NCBI GenBank assembly: GCA_910575405.1
Contig: CAJTER010000013.1
Location: 42,734-106,733 of the forward strand
Reading direction: 5' to 3'
DNA length: 64,000 nucleotides
Origin: Clostridia bacterium
GTDB lineage: Bacteria > Bacillota > Clostridia > Peptostreptococcales > Anaerovoracaceae
Made by a program: the position numbers and the translations under genes. Each line of letters begins with the position of its first letter. Position 1 is the first letter of the stretch. This document shows positions 39,154 through 48,362 of the stretch, piece after piece. The notes under the pieces were generated by a model. The model was not told the origin of the DNA. It saw only the letters and a list, made by a program, of their open reading frames with translations, and ran no database searches.

Positions 39154-40389
39154 ATGGAGAACACTAAAAATTTGGTAAAAAATGAGAAGAATACAATCTC
39201 GACTTTTGTTGAATTAGTCGATCAGGAGCTGTTATTCAATATGATGGAAAAGATCGCAAATGCAACAGGTATGGGAATTGCAGCTGTCGATTATTACGGT
39301 AATCCGGCGGCTGGATGCACTGGATACTCATCCTTTTGTATGCATGTGCAAAAGGATGTTACAAGAAAAAGAGCTTGTGAAACATCAACCGGCATTGGAG
39401 AAATTCAGGCAGCAACGACACAGGAGCCATATATATATGTTTGCCCTAATGGATTGTTGGAAGTGTCGATTCCGATTGTCATAGAGGGAAAATTCCTTGG
39501 CGGCTTTGTCGCAGGACAGATTCGTTGTGACGATATTCCGGATAGTGTTAACCGATTGGCATCGATTTTTCCGCAGGATATTATCTGTTCTGAAGCCTTC
39601 GCAGAGGAATTTCAACAGGTGACAAAGATGACGTTTCGGGAGTTCAAGGCTACGGCGCAGATGAGTTATTTTCTGATTACGGAATTTTTTCAGGCAAAGG
39701 CGGAAGGAATCAATAAAAATACGGAGACAAGCGTTCAATTAAAAAAGAATTTAAAAGAAGATGAAATTACAATCCTGAGGTTGCAGACGGACAGAGAGTT
39801 CCTTACCAAGAGCATCATATCTATTGCGAATATGGCAGCAGTTGAAGATGCGGTTAAAACGAATGAAATGGCAGGGGTTCTGTCAAGATTTCTTTGGGAT
39901 ACAACAGAAGAAAATGAAAATTCTTGTTTTCTATGCAATGAACTGGAAACGATGAAATGCTATCTGCTGTTGCAGCAGCAACAGATAGACGGACTGGAGT
40001 TTGAATTTGATATACCAGAAGATATGATGCTTCAGAGAATTCCCACAATGCTGCTTTTACCACTTGTGGAGCAGGCGCTGTATTGTGGGCTGCGTTACAA
40101 AAAAGATGGAGGAACCATCAGAATAAAAGCCAGATGTGAGGATGAATTTGTAAAGATATGGGTTAGCGATAACGGTTTGGGCATTGGCTACAAAGAACTT
40201 AAAGCGTTGTTCCCCCAGAGTGCAAGTGAATATTCTCAAGATGGCGGAAAGAGCGGAGTCAAACGGGTAAAAGAGCGGTTGGATATCATATTTCCGCATA
40301 ATTACACGGTAAACGTGGAAATGCGAAGGGGAGAGGGAAGCCAGTATTTTGTTCAATATCCGCATTCCTATGTGGAGGGAGAAGAATAA
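39154..40389 (+). CDS. PocR-domain sensor, degenerate LytS-type histidine kinase
   Basis: A 411-residue cytosolic sensor. Residues 15-180 form a PocR ligand domain with its cysteine pattern (C55, C62, C75, C97; VCPNGLLEVSIPIVIEGKFLG), known from regulators of propanediol and related BMC genes. The kinase part follows the His_kinase family but lacks its phosphoacceptor: where PHFLFN is expected it reads REFLTK (E215). The N box VENA is VEQA, and the ATP-lid motif is reduced, while DNGLGIG remains. The protein may signal without phosphotransfer. ATG 39154 is preferred over GTG 39148. It is paired with the AraC-type regulator 7 bp downstream. Confidence 0.85.
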   Translation: MENTKNLVKNEKNTISTFVELVDQELLFNMMEKIANATGMGIAAVDYYGNPAAGCTGYSSFCMHVQKDVTRKRACETSTGIGEIQAATTQEPYIYVCPNGLLEVSIPIVIEGKFLGGFVAGQIRCDDIPDSVNRLASIFPQDIICSEAFAEEFQQVTKMTFREFKATAQMSYFLITEFFQAKAEGINKNTETSVQLKKNLKEDEITILRLQTDREFLTKSIISIANMAAVEDAVKTNEMAGVLSRFLWDTTEENENSCFLCNELETMKCYLLLQQQQIDGLEFEFDIPEDMMLQRIPTMLLLPLVEQALYCGLRYKKDGGTIRIKARCEDEFVKIWVSDNGLGIGYKELKALFPQSASEYSQDGGKSGVKRVKERLDIIFPHNYTVNVEMRRGEGSQYFVQYPHSYVEGEE

Positions 40390-40396
40390 AGGAATT

Positions 40397-41395
40397 ATGT
40401 ATAATGTTCTGATTGTTGAAGCCAACACTCTAACGAGACAAGCGCTGCAGAATATGATTTTGAAGGATGGAAACTTTTCTGTAGTAGCCTCTGTCGGAGA
40501 TGGGGAAGACATTTTTCAAATCTGCAGAGATGAAAAAATTGATTTACTTTTTCTCGGAGCAATACTGACAGGAAGGAGTAGTGTGCAGGTTGTAGAGGAA
40601 ATGAAAACGATTGCACCTGCGTTAAAAATTTATATTGTGGCAGCTGTTAGAAACGATCCTTTTATGAAAGAGTTTTTAAAGCTGAAGGTTGAGGAATATC
40701 TGATTTTGCCTTTAACTTTTTCAAAGATCAAAGAGATATTGATATCCCATAAAAGAAAACAGAATTACCTTTTTGAAGAATCCTTGGTACAGGGTATATT
40801 CAATCTTTTGGAACAAAAAGATTACTGTGGGATTGATCAGACAGTGTCTGCTATAACCGCTCAGATTATGGCGGTGCAGGATGGGAGACACAGGGAGAAA
40901 ATGCTGGCCATTGCCAAAGGCCTTCAGGATAGACTTGAAATGACTTGTAATAAAGTTATCGATTTTGAAGAGCTGTTTCCTGTGAAAGGGGGATTTTCAG
41001 ATAATGAGGTGTATTGGAAATTTTGGTTGACCGATATAATCGATTTTACATTTCAGAAAATAGCAGTTGCGAAGTGCGAGGTTTTGGAAAAAGTATTTCG
41101 CATGGTTGATGAAGAAATTGATAAACCATTGAAGCTTGAATATATATCGTTGAATTGTAATATAAGCGAAGGCTATTTAAATAAAAAAGTGAGAGAGCTT
41201 ATGGGCGTAAGTACGATGGACTATGTGCAGCGTCATAAACTGAGAGAAGCAAAAAAGCGCATCGCCTTTTCCTCGATGAAATTTAGCGACATCGCTTATG
41301 AGCTTGGATATAACGAAAGCAGTTATTTCAGTAAAGTATTCAAAAAGTATGAAGGCGTCACACCGCTTCAATTTAAAAGAATTGTCAGAAGTTAG
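40397..41395 (+). CDS. AraC-type response regulator with degenerate receiver domain
   Basis: A 332-residue regulator. Residues 1-115 align with a receiver, but the phosphoacceptor is missing: the expected LLD position reads LLFLGAIL (G54). The acidic pair is reduced to E8-A9, the switch threonine is alanine (IVAAV) and the conserved lysine is leucine (YLILPL). The C-terminal 100 residues hold two AraC helix-turn-helix motifs (LEYISLNCNISEGYLNKKVR and FSDIAYELGYNESSYFSKVF). It is the likely activator of the BMC operon, controlled by protein contact, not phosphorylation (inference). AAAGGA precedes ATG 40397. Confidence 0.87.
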   Translation: MYNVLIVEANTLTRQALQNMILKDGNFSVVASVGDGEDIFQICRDEKIDLLFLGAILTGRSSVQVVEEMKTIAPALKIYIVAAVRNDPFMKEFLKLKVEEYLILPLTFSKIKEILISHKRKQNYLFEESLVQGIFNLLEQKDYCGIDQTVSAITAQIMAVQDGRHREKMLAIAKGLQDRLEMTCNKVIDFEELFPVKGGFSDNEVYWKFWLTDIIDFTFQKIAVAKCEVLEKVFRMVDEEIDKPLKLEYISLNCNISEGYLNKKVRELMGVSTMDYVQRHKLREAKKRIAFSSMKFSDIAYELGYNESSYFSKVFKKYEGVTPLQFKRIVRS

Positions 41396-41413
41396 CGTTT
41401 GGGAGGAAACAGA

Positions 41414-42055
41414 ATGCATGAAAAAGTAGTAACAGAGGAAATGATCTCGCAGATAGCAAAAATAACATATATGTGCATCAATGAGATGGAGGATATTCCG
41501 GTTGGTGTTTCCAACAGGCATGTTCATCTGAGCCGGGAACACATGGATATTTTATTTGGAAAGGGAGCAGAACTTACGGTTAAGAAAATGCTGGGTCAGC
41601 CGGGTCAGTATGCCGCTGAAGAATCAGTAAAGCTGCGTGGCCCGAAAGGAACTTTTGAAAAGGTTCGTGTTCTGGGTCCTGTCCGGAAAGAAAGTCAGGT
41701 GGAAATTTCCAAATCAGATGGCTTTGCTTTGGGAATTCAGGCGCCTGTAACAGAGTCCGGAAAGCTTGACGGGACGCCGGGGATTATAATCGAGGGTCCT
41801 AAAGGCCAGGTTGTACTTGAGAAGGGCGTCATTACGGCGTGGAGACATATTCACCTGACAGAGGACACGGCAAAGTTATTACATGTATGTGATGGTGAGT
41901 TTGTAAATGTAGAAATCCCGGGAGATCGGGGATGTCTGATGCGGAAAGTTCTGGTGAGGGTTTCTGACAGGTTTGCACCTGAAATGCATATTGATACCGA
42001 TGAAGCAAATGCCTTTGGGCTGAAGACCGGAGACAAAATACGAATTAATAAATAA
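41414..42055 (+). CDS. pduL: Phosphate propanoyltransferase/phosphotransacylase PduL
   Basis: A 213-residue zinc phosphotransacylase that turns acyl-CoA into acyl phosphate and recycles CoA inside the compartment. Both zinc-binding repeats are visible: VGVSNRHVHLSREHMDILF (His-x-His) and ITAWRHIHLTEDTAKLL. The first 25 residues are an amphipathic helix (VTEEMISQIAKITYMCINEM), the usual targeting peptide. The ATG at 41414 follows GGGAGG. It is placed directly before the second aldehyde dehydrogenase. Confidence 0.96.
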   Translation: MHEKVVTEEMISQIAKITYMCINEMEDIPVGVSNRHVHLSREHMDILFGKGAELTVKKMLGQPGQYAAEESVKLRGPKGTFEKVRVLGPVRKESQVEISKSDGFALGIQAPVTESGKLDGTPGIIIEGPKGQVVLEKGVITAWRHIHLTEDTAKLLHVCDGEFVNVEIPGDRGCLMRKVLVRVSDRFAPEMHIDTDEANAFGLKTGDKIRINK

Positions 42056-42073
42056 TGTAAGGAGGAAATCAGA

Positions 42074-43501
42074 ATGAACATCAGCGATGAAATGTTGGAA
42101 AAAATTGTAAAGCAGGTAGTAATGGATAATGTACAGAACGGGAGCACGGGATGTACGTCTGGTTCGGCGGCATGCGCAGGAGGAGAATTGGGTGTATTTG
42201 ACAGCATGGATGATGCAATCAAGGCTGCGGAAAAAGCGCAGGCAGAGTACCTATTCTGTCCAATGCAGGACAGACAGCGGTATGTCCAGACCATTAGAGA
42301 TGCTGTGACAGACGAAACAGCTTTGAATATTATTTCCGTTATGGGCGTTGAAGAAACCGGCATGGGAAATGTACATGACAAACTGATTAAAAATAGAGCA
42401 GCAGCAGAAAATTCCCCGGGAATTGAAGATCTGCCGACAGAGGCCTTAAGCGGAGATAAAGGTCTTACAATAACGGAGTACTGCGCATTTGGCGTAATCG
42501 GCTCCATTACGCCGGCCACAAATCCTTCCGAAACAATTATCTGCAATTCGATTGGCATGCTGGCTGCTGGCAACAGCGTTGTATTCAGTCCGCATCCGAG
42601 AGCAAAGCAATTGACCAAATGGCTCGTTCAACTGCTGAACAAAAAGCTGATCGAAGCAGGCGCTCCAGCAAATCTGATAACAACAGTAAGTGCTCCATCT
42701 GTGGAACGCACAAATGAAATGATGAACCATCCAAAGGTTCGGATGATCGTTGCCACAGGCGGACCTGGAATTGTGAAATTAGCCTTGTCATCAGGGAAAA
42801 AAGCGATTGGAGCAGGAGCAGGAAACCCACCGGCAGTTGTTGATGAAACAGCGGATATCAAGAAAGCGGCCATCGATATTGTCAGCGGATGCTCTTTCGA
42901 TAACAACTTACCTTGTATCGCAGAAAAGGAAGTTGTTGCAGTAGACTGTATCGCAGATGATCTGATCCGCCATATGACGGAAAATGGTGCATTTCTCATA
43001 AGAGACAGGGATACCATTGAAAACCTCTGGAAATTAACTTCCAATGAAAAAGGCGGGCCAAAGACTGATTTTGTTGGAAAGAGTGCACTATATATTCTGG
43101 ATAGAATGGGAATCAAAGCACCGGCTGAGACAAAAGTAATCCTGATGGAAGCAGATAAGGACCATCCCTTTGTGCGGGTTGAAATGATGATGCCAATTCT
43201 GCCTGTAGTAAGAGCCAAAAATGTTGACGAGGCGATTGAGCTGGCAAAAGTCTTTGAAAATGGTAATAGGCATACTTCCATGATGCACTCAAAGAACGTG
43301 GAAAAGTTGACGAAGATGGCGAAGCTCATGGAGACGACGATTTTCGTTAAGAACGCTCCTTCCTATGCCGGAATCGGTGTAGGCGGTGAAGGCACGACTA
43401 CCTTTACCATTGCTGGGCCAACAGGTGAGGGCATTACATCTGCTCGTTCATTTTGCAGAAAACGAAGATGCGTAATGTCCGACCAGCTTCATATTCGCTA
43501 G
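42074..43501 (+). CDS. CoA-acylating aldehyde dehydrogenase (EutE/PduP family), second copy with targeting peptide
   Basis: A 475-residue enzyme. The N-terminal MNISDEMLEKIVKQVVMD is a classical encapsulation helix, followed by a flexible Gly/Ser/Cys-rich linker. The catalytic cysteine lies in FDNNLPCIAEKEV; IGAGAGNPPAVVDETAD binds NAD, and the C-terminus TGEGITSARSFCRKRRC is typical. It sits between pduL and eutJ. With pduL it forms the oxidative branch aldehyde to acyl-CoA to acyl phosphate. No partner alcohol dehydrogenase is in the window. Confidence 0.96.
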   Translation: MNISDEMLEKIVKQVVMDNVQNGSTGCTSGSAACAGGELGVFDSMDDAIKAAEKAQAEYLFCPMQDRQRYVQTIRDAVTDETALNIISVMGVEETGMGNVHDKLIKNRAAAENSPGIEDLPTEALSGDKGLTITEYCAFGVIGSITPATNPSETIICNSIGMLAAGNSVVFSPHPRAKQLTKWLVQLLNKKLIEAGAPANLITTVSAPSVERTNEMMNHPKVRMIVATGGPGIVKLALSSGKKAIGAGAGNPPAVVDETADIKKAAIDIVSGCSFDNNLPCIAEKEVVAVDCIADDLIRHMTENGAFLIRDRDTIENLWKLTSNEKGGPKTDFVGKSALYILDRMGIKAPAETKVILMEADKDHPFVRVEMMMPILPVVRAKNVDEAIELAKVFENGNRHTSMMHSKNVEKLTKMAKLMETTIFVKNAPSYAGIGVGGEGTTTFTIAGPTGEGITSARSFCRKRRCVMSDQLHIR

Positions 43502-43554
43502 GAACTGTCCGGCCGGTTTGGAGATATTATCTTGTATACTGAGGAGGAAATAAC

Positions 43555-44385
43555 ATGAATTTGGCAGCAGTAGATCGTTATATCAGTAAGGTTATCACTT
43601 CTGAGAGCCAGACTTTCCCCTTTCCGGAGGATACAAAACTGAAAGTAGGAGTTGATCTTGGAACCGCATACATTGTGATAGTCGTTCTTGATGAAAAGGA
43701 TAATCCGATTGCCTGTGAAAAACGCGCGGCCCGCGTTCTGAGAGATGGCGTAGTGGTTGATTATGTAGGCGCCTGTAGCATTGTAAAAGAATTAAAGGCA
43801 AAGCTCGAAGAACGAATCGGAACAGAACTGACAGAATGTGCCATTGCCATGCCTGCAGGAACAGAGAGCAGCGTAAAGACCCATATGTATGTTGTTGAAA
43901 ACTCCGGAATGCGCGTCATTCGGATATTGGACGAGCCTACTGCGGCCAATGCTATTTACAAAATAACGGACGGTGCGATTGTTGACATTGGAGGCGGGAC
44001 TACGGGGCTTGCGATTTTCAAAGATGGAAAGGTAATTCGTACAGAGGATGAGGCTACGGGAGGTTATCATTTGTCTCTGGTACTGGCGGGCAGTATGGAA
44101 ATTACACTGGATGAAGCAGAACAAATCAAAATGAATTATGCTCGGCATCAGGAAATTTTACCTGTTATAAGGCCCGTCATTGAAAAGATGGCGGCGATTA
44201 CAAAAAAATATATAGACCCGGAAGAAACAAAAACCGTATATCTATGTGGTGGCACCTGCTGTATGACGAATATCGAAAAAATCTTTGAAAAGCAACTGGG
44301 AATCACAACCGTGAAGGCGACCGATCCGTTTCTCGTTACGCCGACTGGAATTGCTGTAAATTGTGTACCAGAAACGGAACAGTGA
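43555..44385 (+). CDS. eutJ: EutJ-like Hsp70/actin-fold chaperone
   Basis: A 276-residue ATPase-fold protein of the EutJ group, thought to act as chaperone or reactivase in BMC loci. Phosphate-binding loops of the actin fold are visible: VGVDLGTAYIVIVVLDE (about residue 32) and VDIGGGTTGLAIFKDG (about residue 143). RILDEPTAANAIYKI and VYLCGGTCCMTNIEKIFEKQ are further family marks. AGGAGG precedes the ATG. Confidence 0.93.
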   Translation: MNLAAVDRYISKVITSESQTFPFPEDTKLKVGVDLGTAYIVIVVLDEKDNPIACEKRAARVLRDGVVVDYVGACSIVKELKAKLEERIGTELTECAIAMPAGTESSVKTHMYVVENSGMRVIRILDEPTAANAIYKITDGAIVDIGGGTTGLAIFKDGKVIRTEDEATGGYHLSLVLAGSMEITLDEAEQIKMNYARHQEILPVIRPVIEKMAAITKKYIDPEETKTVYLCGGTCCMTNIEKIFEKQLGITTVKATDPFLVTPTGIAVNCVPETEQ

Positions 44386-44402
44386 AAGTAAGGAGATGCT
44401 AT

Positions 44403-44678
44403 ATGAAACTAGGAACGGTAGTTGGATCGCTATGGTCCACAAAAAAGGATGACACATTAAGAGGAATGAAATTCATGCTCGTAAAACCCGTTAATCCTTT
44501 CAGCGAAGCAGATGAAACGATCCCCATTGTAGCAGTAGATTCAATAGGCGCAGGAATCGGCGAACAAGTCATTTATTCTGAAGGAAGTTCTGCAAGAAAG
44601 GCGGTTTTAAATCCGGAGGCGCCTATTGATGCGGCGATTCTCGGGATTGTAGATAATGTAGAACTTAGAAGCAGATAG
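44403..44678 (+). CDS. eutN: BMC shell vertex protein, BMC-P pentamer (EutN/CcmL type)
   Basis: A 91-residue pentamer that closes shell vertices. It starts LGTVVGSLWSTKKDDTLRG, then MLVKPV, VDSIGAGIGEQVIYSEGSSA and ends DAAILGIVDNVEL, which are the typical EutN/CcmL elements. ATG 44403 follows AAGGAG; the longer open frame upstream overlaps eutJ. It is the only BMC-P gene seen in the locus. Confidence 0.96.
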   Translation: MKLGTVVGSLWSTKKDDTLRGMKFMLVKPVNPFSEADETIPIVAVDSIGAGIGEQVIYSEGSSARKAVLNPEAPIDAAILGIVDNVELRSR

Positions 44679-44722
44679 TTAATACAATTACTTTTTACTA
44701 AAAAACAAGGGGGAGAGCGCAG

Positions 44723-46084
44723 ATGCTGACGGATCAAATAAAAGAAGCGGGTGTAGTAGGAGCAGGTGGAGCAGGATTTCCTACGCATGTCAAGCTAAAT
44801 ACGGAGGCAGAATATTTTATCATTAATGCCGCTGAATGCGAACCGCTCATTGAAACGGACAAGTTTTTCTGCCGCATGTTCACAGATGAATTAATAGAGG
44901 CGGCAGCCGCAGTTGGCGGACATTTGAAAGCAAAGAAAATTATAATTGCGTTGAAAAGAAAATATGAAAAAGAGGTTGCAGCTTTGGAAGAGGCTATTCA
45001 GAGAAAACAGACTCTGATTGAACTTTTTCTGATGGATTCCTTTTATCCGGCAGGCGATGAACAGGTGCTGGTTCAACAGATTACGGGCCGTTCAGTACCG
45101 GAACGGGGAATTCCGATTGCAGTAGGTGCAGTCGTTGACAATGTTGGAACAGTGCTGAATATATATAATGCCATGAAAAATATTCCGCTTACAGAGAAAT
45201 ACCTGTCCGTTACAGGTGCGGTGGAACGACCTGTGATGTTTAGGGTACCTCTGGGGACTCCGATTTTGGACTGTATCATGGCGGCAAATCCAAAGACGGA
45301 AACCTTTGATGTTATTCTGGGCGGGCCTATGATGGGAAAGCTAGTATGCGCGCAGGAAGACATCAAAGAAAAGACCGTGACAAAAACGACATCCAATTTA
45401 CTTGTACTGCCGAAAGGACACTACTTATCAGAAAGAGCAGCTCGGCCCATGCAATATAACCTGCATATGGCACAGAGCGCATGCCTGCAGTGCCGCTTTT
45501 GCACACAACAGTGCCCGCGATATAAAATCGGGCATAATATAGAGCCTCACAGGATTATGAGGGCGATTTTTTTGGAACAGCGAATTGACAGTAAAGAGGA
45601 ATACGAGCGGATGTATGGCAGTGCGGCAAATTGCAGTGAGTGTGGAATTTGTGAAATGTATGCATGCCCGATGGGGCTATCTCCCAGGAAAGTGAACGTT
45701 TACCTGAAGCAGCAGCTGCGAGAAAAACAGATCGATGTTCCAAAGAATCAGAACCCTGAGGCAAGAGAAGTAAACCTGTCGGGGAAAGCGTCGACAGGAC
45801 GCCTGATTGCCAGGCTCGGCCTGACGGACTACAGTTTCCAGCACGCAGATGATACTTGCATAACATTAAATCCGGACAAGGTGACACTATTGACATCTCA
45901 GCATATTGGAAAACCCGCTGTGCCGGTCAGGAAAGCGGGGGATATCGTCACCAGGGGGGAACTGGTAGCTGCGGCAGCGGAAAATGCGCTGTCAGCCAAC
46001 ATACATGCCAGCATGGATGGCATTATTGAATATGCAGACGAACAGAAAATCATAATCTGTTCCAGTGAACAAAGAGAGGTATAA
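44723..46084 (+). CDS. pduS: PduS-like RnfC-family flavo-iron-sulfur oxidoreductase
   Basis: A 453-residue RnfC-like protein. The N-terminus GAGGAGFPTHVKLNTEAEYF with NAAECEPLIETD forms the flavin/NADH-binding part. Two [4Fe-4S] motifs lie in the C-terminal half: CLQCRFCTQQCPRYKIG and CSECGICEMYACPMG. A terminal barrel-like part resembles biotinyl/SLBB regions. PduS proteins move electrons between flavin, cobalamin and the shell; here no cobalamin enzyme exists, so electron transfer across the shell is the likely role. The Fe-S shell protein PduT follows 4 bp later. Confidence 0.94.
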   Translation: MLTDQIKEAGVVGAGGAGFPTHVKLNTEAEYFIINAAECEPLIETDKFFCRMFTDELIEAAAAVGGHLKAKKIIIALKRKYEKEVAALEEAIQRKQTLIELFLMDSFYPAGDEQVLVQQITGRSVPERGIPIAVGAVVDNVGTVLNIYNAMKNIPLTEKYLSVTGAVERPVMFRVPLGTPILDCIMAANPKTETFDVILGGPMMGKLVCAQEDIKEKTVTKTTSNLLVLPKGHYLSERAARPMQYNLHMAQSACLQCRFCTQQCPRYKIGHNIEPHRIMRAIFLEQRIDSKEEYERMYGSAANCSECGICEMYACPMGLSPRKVNVYLKQQLREKQIDVPKNQNPEAREVNLSGKASTGRLIARLGLTDYSFQHADDTCITLNPDKVTLLTSQHIGKPAVPVRKAGDIVTRGELVAAAAENALSANIHASMDGIIEYADEQKIIICSSEQREV

Positions 46085-46087
46085 AGT

Positions 46088-46627
46088 ATGAATCAGTCAA
46101 TTGGTGTAATGGAATTTATGAGTATTGCCAGAGGAATTGAGGCTACTGATAAGATGCTGAAGGCCGCCCAGACAGAAGTATTAAAAACCTCTACAACCTG
46201 TCCAGGCAAATATCTGACGATCATCAGCGGATATACGGAAAGTGTCAAATCTTCGATGAAGGCAGGGGCTGCATGCGGAGGCGAATTTGTAGTAGACACA
46301 CTGGAGCTTCACAATGTTCATCCGCAGGTAATCCCGGCAATCGCTCAGACAGAACTTCCCGAAACATTCAGTTCTATCGGTGTAATGGAGTTTTATTCCT
46401 CCACATCGGGAATTATGGCGGCGGACAGAGCGGTAAAGGCCGCGGCTGTAAATTTGGTTGAAATTCGGCTTGGTTACGCGGTAGGTGGAAAAGGCGTAGT
46501 GCTTTTGACCGGTGACCTGGAAGCAGTAAAAACTGCGGTGAAAGCAGGTGCGCAGGATGCGGATTTGAGGCTGCAGGTGTCGGTAATAGCAAGACCGGAA
46601 AAAAGTCTGTTACAGGCGCTTCTATAG
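46088..46627 (+). CDS. pduT: BMC shell protein, BMC-T trimer with Fe-S pore (PduT-like)
   Basis: A 179-residue tandem-BMC protein. It follows PduT along its length. Cys38 in TTCPGKYL matches the cysteine that binds a [4Fe-4S] cluster in the central pore of the known trimer. Other marks are GVMEFMSIARGIEATDKML, AADRAVKAAAVNLVEIRLG and VSVIARPEKSL. The PduS-like gene directly upstream is its probable electron partner. Confidence 0.95.
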   Translation: MNQSIGVMEFMSIARGIEATDKMLKAAQTEVLKTSTTCPGKYLTIISGYTESVKSSMKAGAACGGEFVVDTLELHNVHPQVIPAIAQTELPETFSSIGVMEFYSSTSGIMAADRAVKAAAVNLVEIRLGYAVGGKGVVLLTGDLEAVKTAVKAGAQDADLRLQVSVIARPEKSLLQALL

Positions 46628-46721
46628 GATACATAACGATTTTGATAGTGGAAAACAAAAGCAAACCGAAATTTCAGAGAGACTGCAGTAAAAATGCAGT
46701 GCAGAAAGGAGTGTAAAAAAA

Positions 46722-46976
46722 ATGGCGATTTTTGTAAGAAAAGCAACGGAGGGCGAAAAGGAGTATTTCAAAGGCATGACATACTGGGAATGCGGGATTT
46801 CAAAGTTTGATCATGTATATGAAGCGGATGAAACATGCGTCATTTATGAGGGACTTGCAGACATTATCTGTAATGGGGAGACTGTAAGACTTGAACCGGA
46901 TGTTCTGGCATTCTTCCCAAAAGGGACGGACTGTGTATGGAACATTGTGCAGCCGGTTAAAAAGTATTTCAGATGA
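46722..46976 (+). CDS. Small cupin-like protein (EutQ-like)
   Basis: An 84-residue single-domain cupin. KFDHVYEADETCVIYEGLAD and DVLAFFPKGTDCVWNIVQPVKKYFR follow the C-terminal half of the EutQ/DUF861 type. Full-length EutQ has about 230 residues, so this is the cupin part alone. Lacking a canonical metal triad, it may be a fold-only version. AAAGGAG lies 10 bases before the ATG. The role in the BMC locus is unknown. Confidence 0.75.
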   Translation: MAIFVRKATEGEKEYFKGMTYWECGISKFDHVYEADETCVIYEGLADIICNGETVRLEPDVLAFFPKGTDCVWNIVQPVKKYFR

Positions 46977-47064
46977 TTTTTAGCAATGATGAATCGCTTA
47001 CGTCAGAATCCCAATTTTCAATAAATGGAGAAGGATTCCAAAAAACGGAAAGGATTATAAATTT

Positions 47065-48315
47065 ATGGAACATATAGGAACAGTAGTAACGTATATTATT
47101 ATGGCATTTTTGATTGTTGGTATGATTGGCGCTGTGAGAAACCCGGATGAAGGACTTGGCAGAGAATTTCAGGAAGGGGTAAGGCAGCTGGGCCTTATTT
47201 TCATCCCTCAGGCCGGTGTTTTGACTTTGGTCCCATATATCAATATGCTGATCCAAGGACCCCTTGCAGGATTTTCCAGAGCATGCGGGTTTGATCCGGC
47301 CATGTGGGCAGGTATTATTTTCCCACCAGATATGGGTGGAAATATTCTTGGAGGAGAGATCGCAGAATCTCCGGAAACTTATATTTTGACATTTTTAACA
47401 TCATATATAGTGGGCTCAGGCGTGACCTTTGGTATTCCGATGAGTATGGTTTTGATAAAAAGAAGAGACTACAATTATTGTGCTCTTGGGATTCTGAGCG
47501 GTATGGTAGCTGCACCAATATCCGTAACGATTATGGCACTCATTGTTAAATTCCAGCATATGCTGGTTCGTCCTGAAGTATCTATGACAGCAGATGCCAA
47601 TTATGCAGTAAATATCCCATGGTCTACCTTTATCATAAATTTGCTTCCAGTTTGGATTATTTGCGGTGCGATTGCAGTGGGCGTTATTATCATCCCGGAT
47701 AAAATGATAAAAGGGTTCCTGATTTTCGGAAAAGGTATGACAAAGATTCTGTATATATCCTTCTCCCTGGCTGTAGTCGATTATTTTGTAGGAATCGGCC
47801 AGAAATTTTCCTGGTGGAAACTGGACCCGATCATTGCGGATATAAATGATATCAACAGAGCGCTGGAGGTCTCCGGTTATATTAGCCTGATGCTGGCAGG
47901 CGCATTCCCATTGTTGTACATTTTGAGAACCTACTGCATCAAGCCAATTGGGAAGATCGGAAATAAATGCGGTATTTCCTCCATTGGCTCCATTGGAATC
48001 ATCGGTTCTTTGATCACTTTAGTAGCTATGTTCAGACTATATGACGATATGCCGCCAGCAGACAAAGTAAGAGGACTTGCTTTTACTCTGTGCGCAGGAT
48101 ATCTTCTTGCAGACCATCTGGTTTACACATTTAACTTCCAGCCAACGCTTTATGGACCAATCCTGATTGGCAAGTTGGCAGGCGGCGTATTCTCCCTGAT
48201 TTTCATCCATTTCTTTGTAGTAAAGATTGTTAAGAAGTATGAACAGAAAGATCGGGAAGAAGGAATCATTGGACCGGATGAATATCTGGCATATGAAAGA
48301 GAAGTGACTGCTTAA
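47065..48315 (+). CDS. eutH: EutH-family permease (ethanolamine transporter family)
   Basis: A 416-residue membrane protein with about ten hydrophobic helices. Characteristic EutH stretches are FQEGVRQLGLIFIPQAGVLT, IIFPPDMGGNILGGEIAESP, VTFGIPMSMVLIKRRDYNY and FTLCAGYLLADHLVYTFNFQ. EutH carries ethanolamine. No ethanolamine lyase (eutB, eutC) is in the window, so this protein probably brings in the glycyl radical enzyme substrate or another small amino alcohol. It is the only transporter in the locus. Confidence 0.94.
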   Translation: MEHIGTVVTYIIMAFLIVGMIGAVRNPDEGLGREFQEGVRQLGLIFIPQAGVLTLVPYINMLIQGPLAGFSRACGFDPAMWAGIIFPPDMGGNILGGEIAESPETYILTFLTSYIVGSGVTFGIPMSMVLIKRRDYNYCALGILSGMVAAPISVTIMALIVKFQHMLVRPEVSMTADANYAVNIPWSTFIINLLPVWIICGAIAVGVIIIPDKMIKGFLIFGKGMTKILYISFSLAVVDYFVGIGQKFSWWKLDPIIADINDINRALEVSGYISLMLAGAFPLLYILRTYCIKPIGKIGNKCGISSIGSIGIIGSLITLVAMFRLYDDMPPADKVRGLAFTLCAGYLLADHLVYTFNFQPTLYGPILIGKLAGGVFSLIFIHFFVVKIVKKYEQKDREEGIIGPDEYLAYEREVTA

Positions 48316-48362
48316 TTTGCTGCGATACTCTATGAAAAGGAGAGTCAGATAGGGGTAATGGT

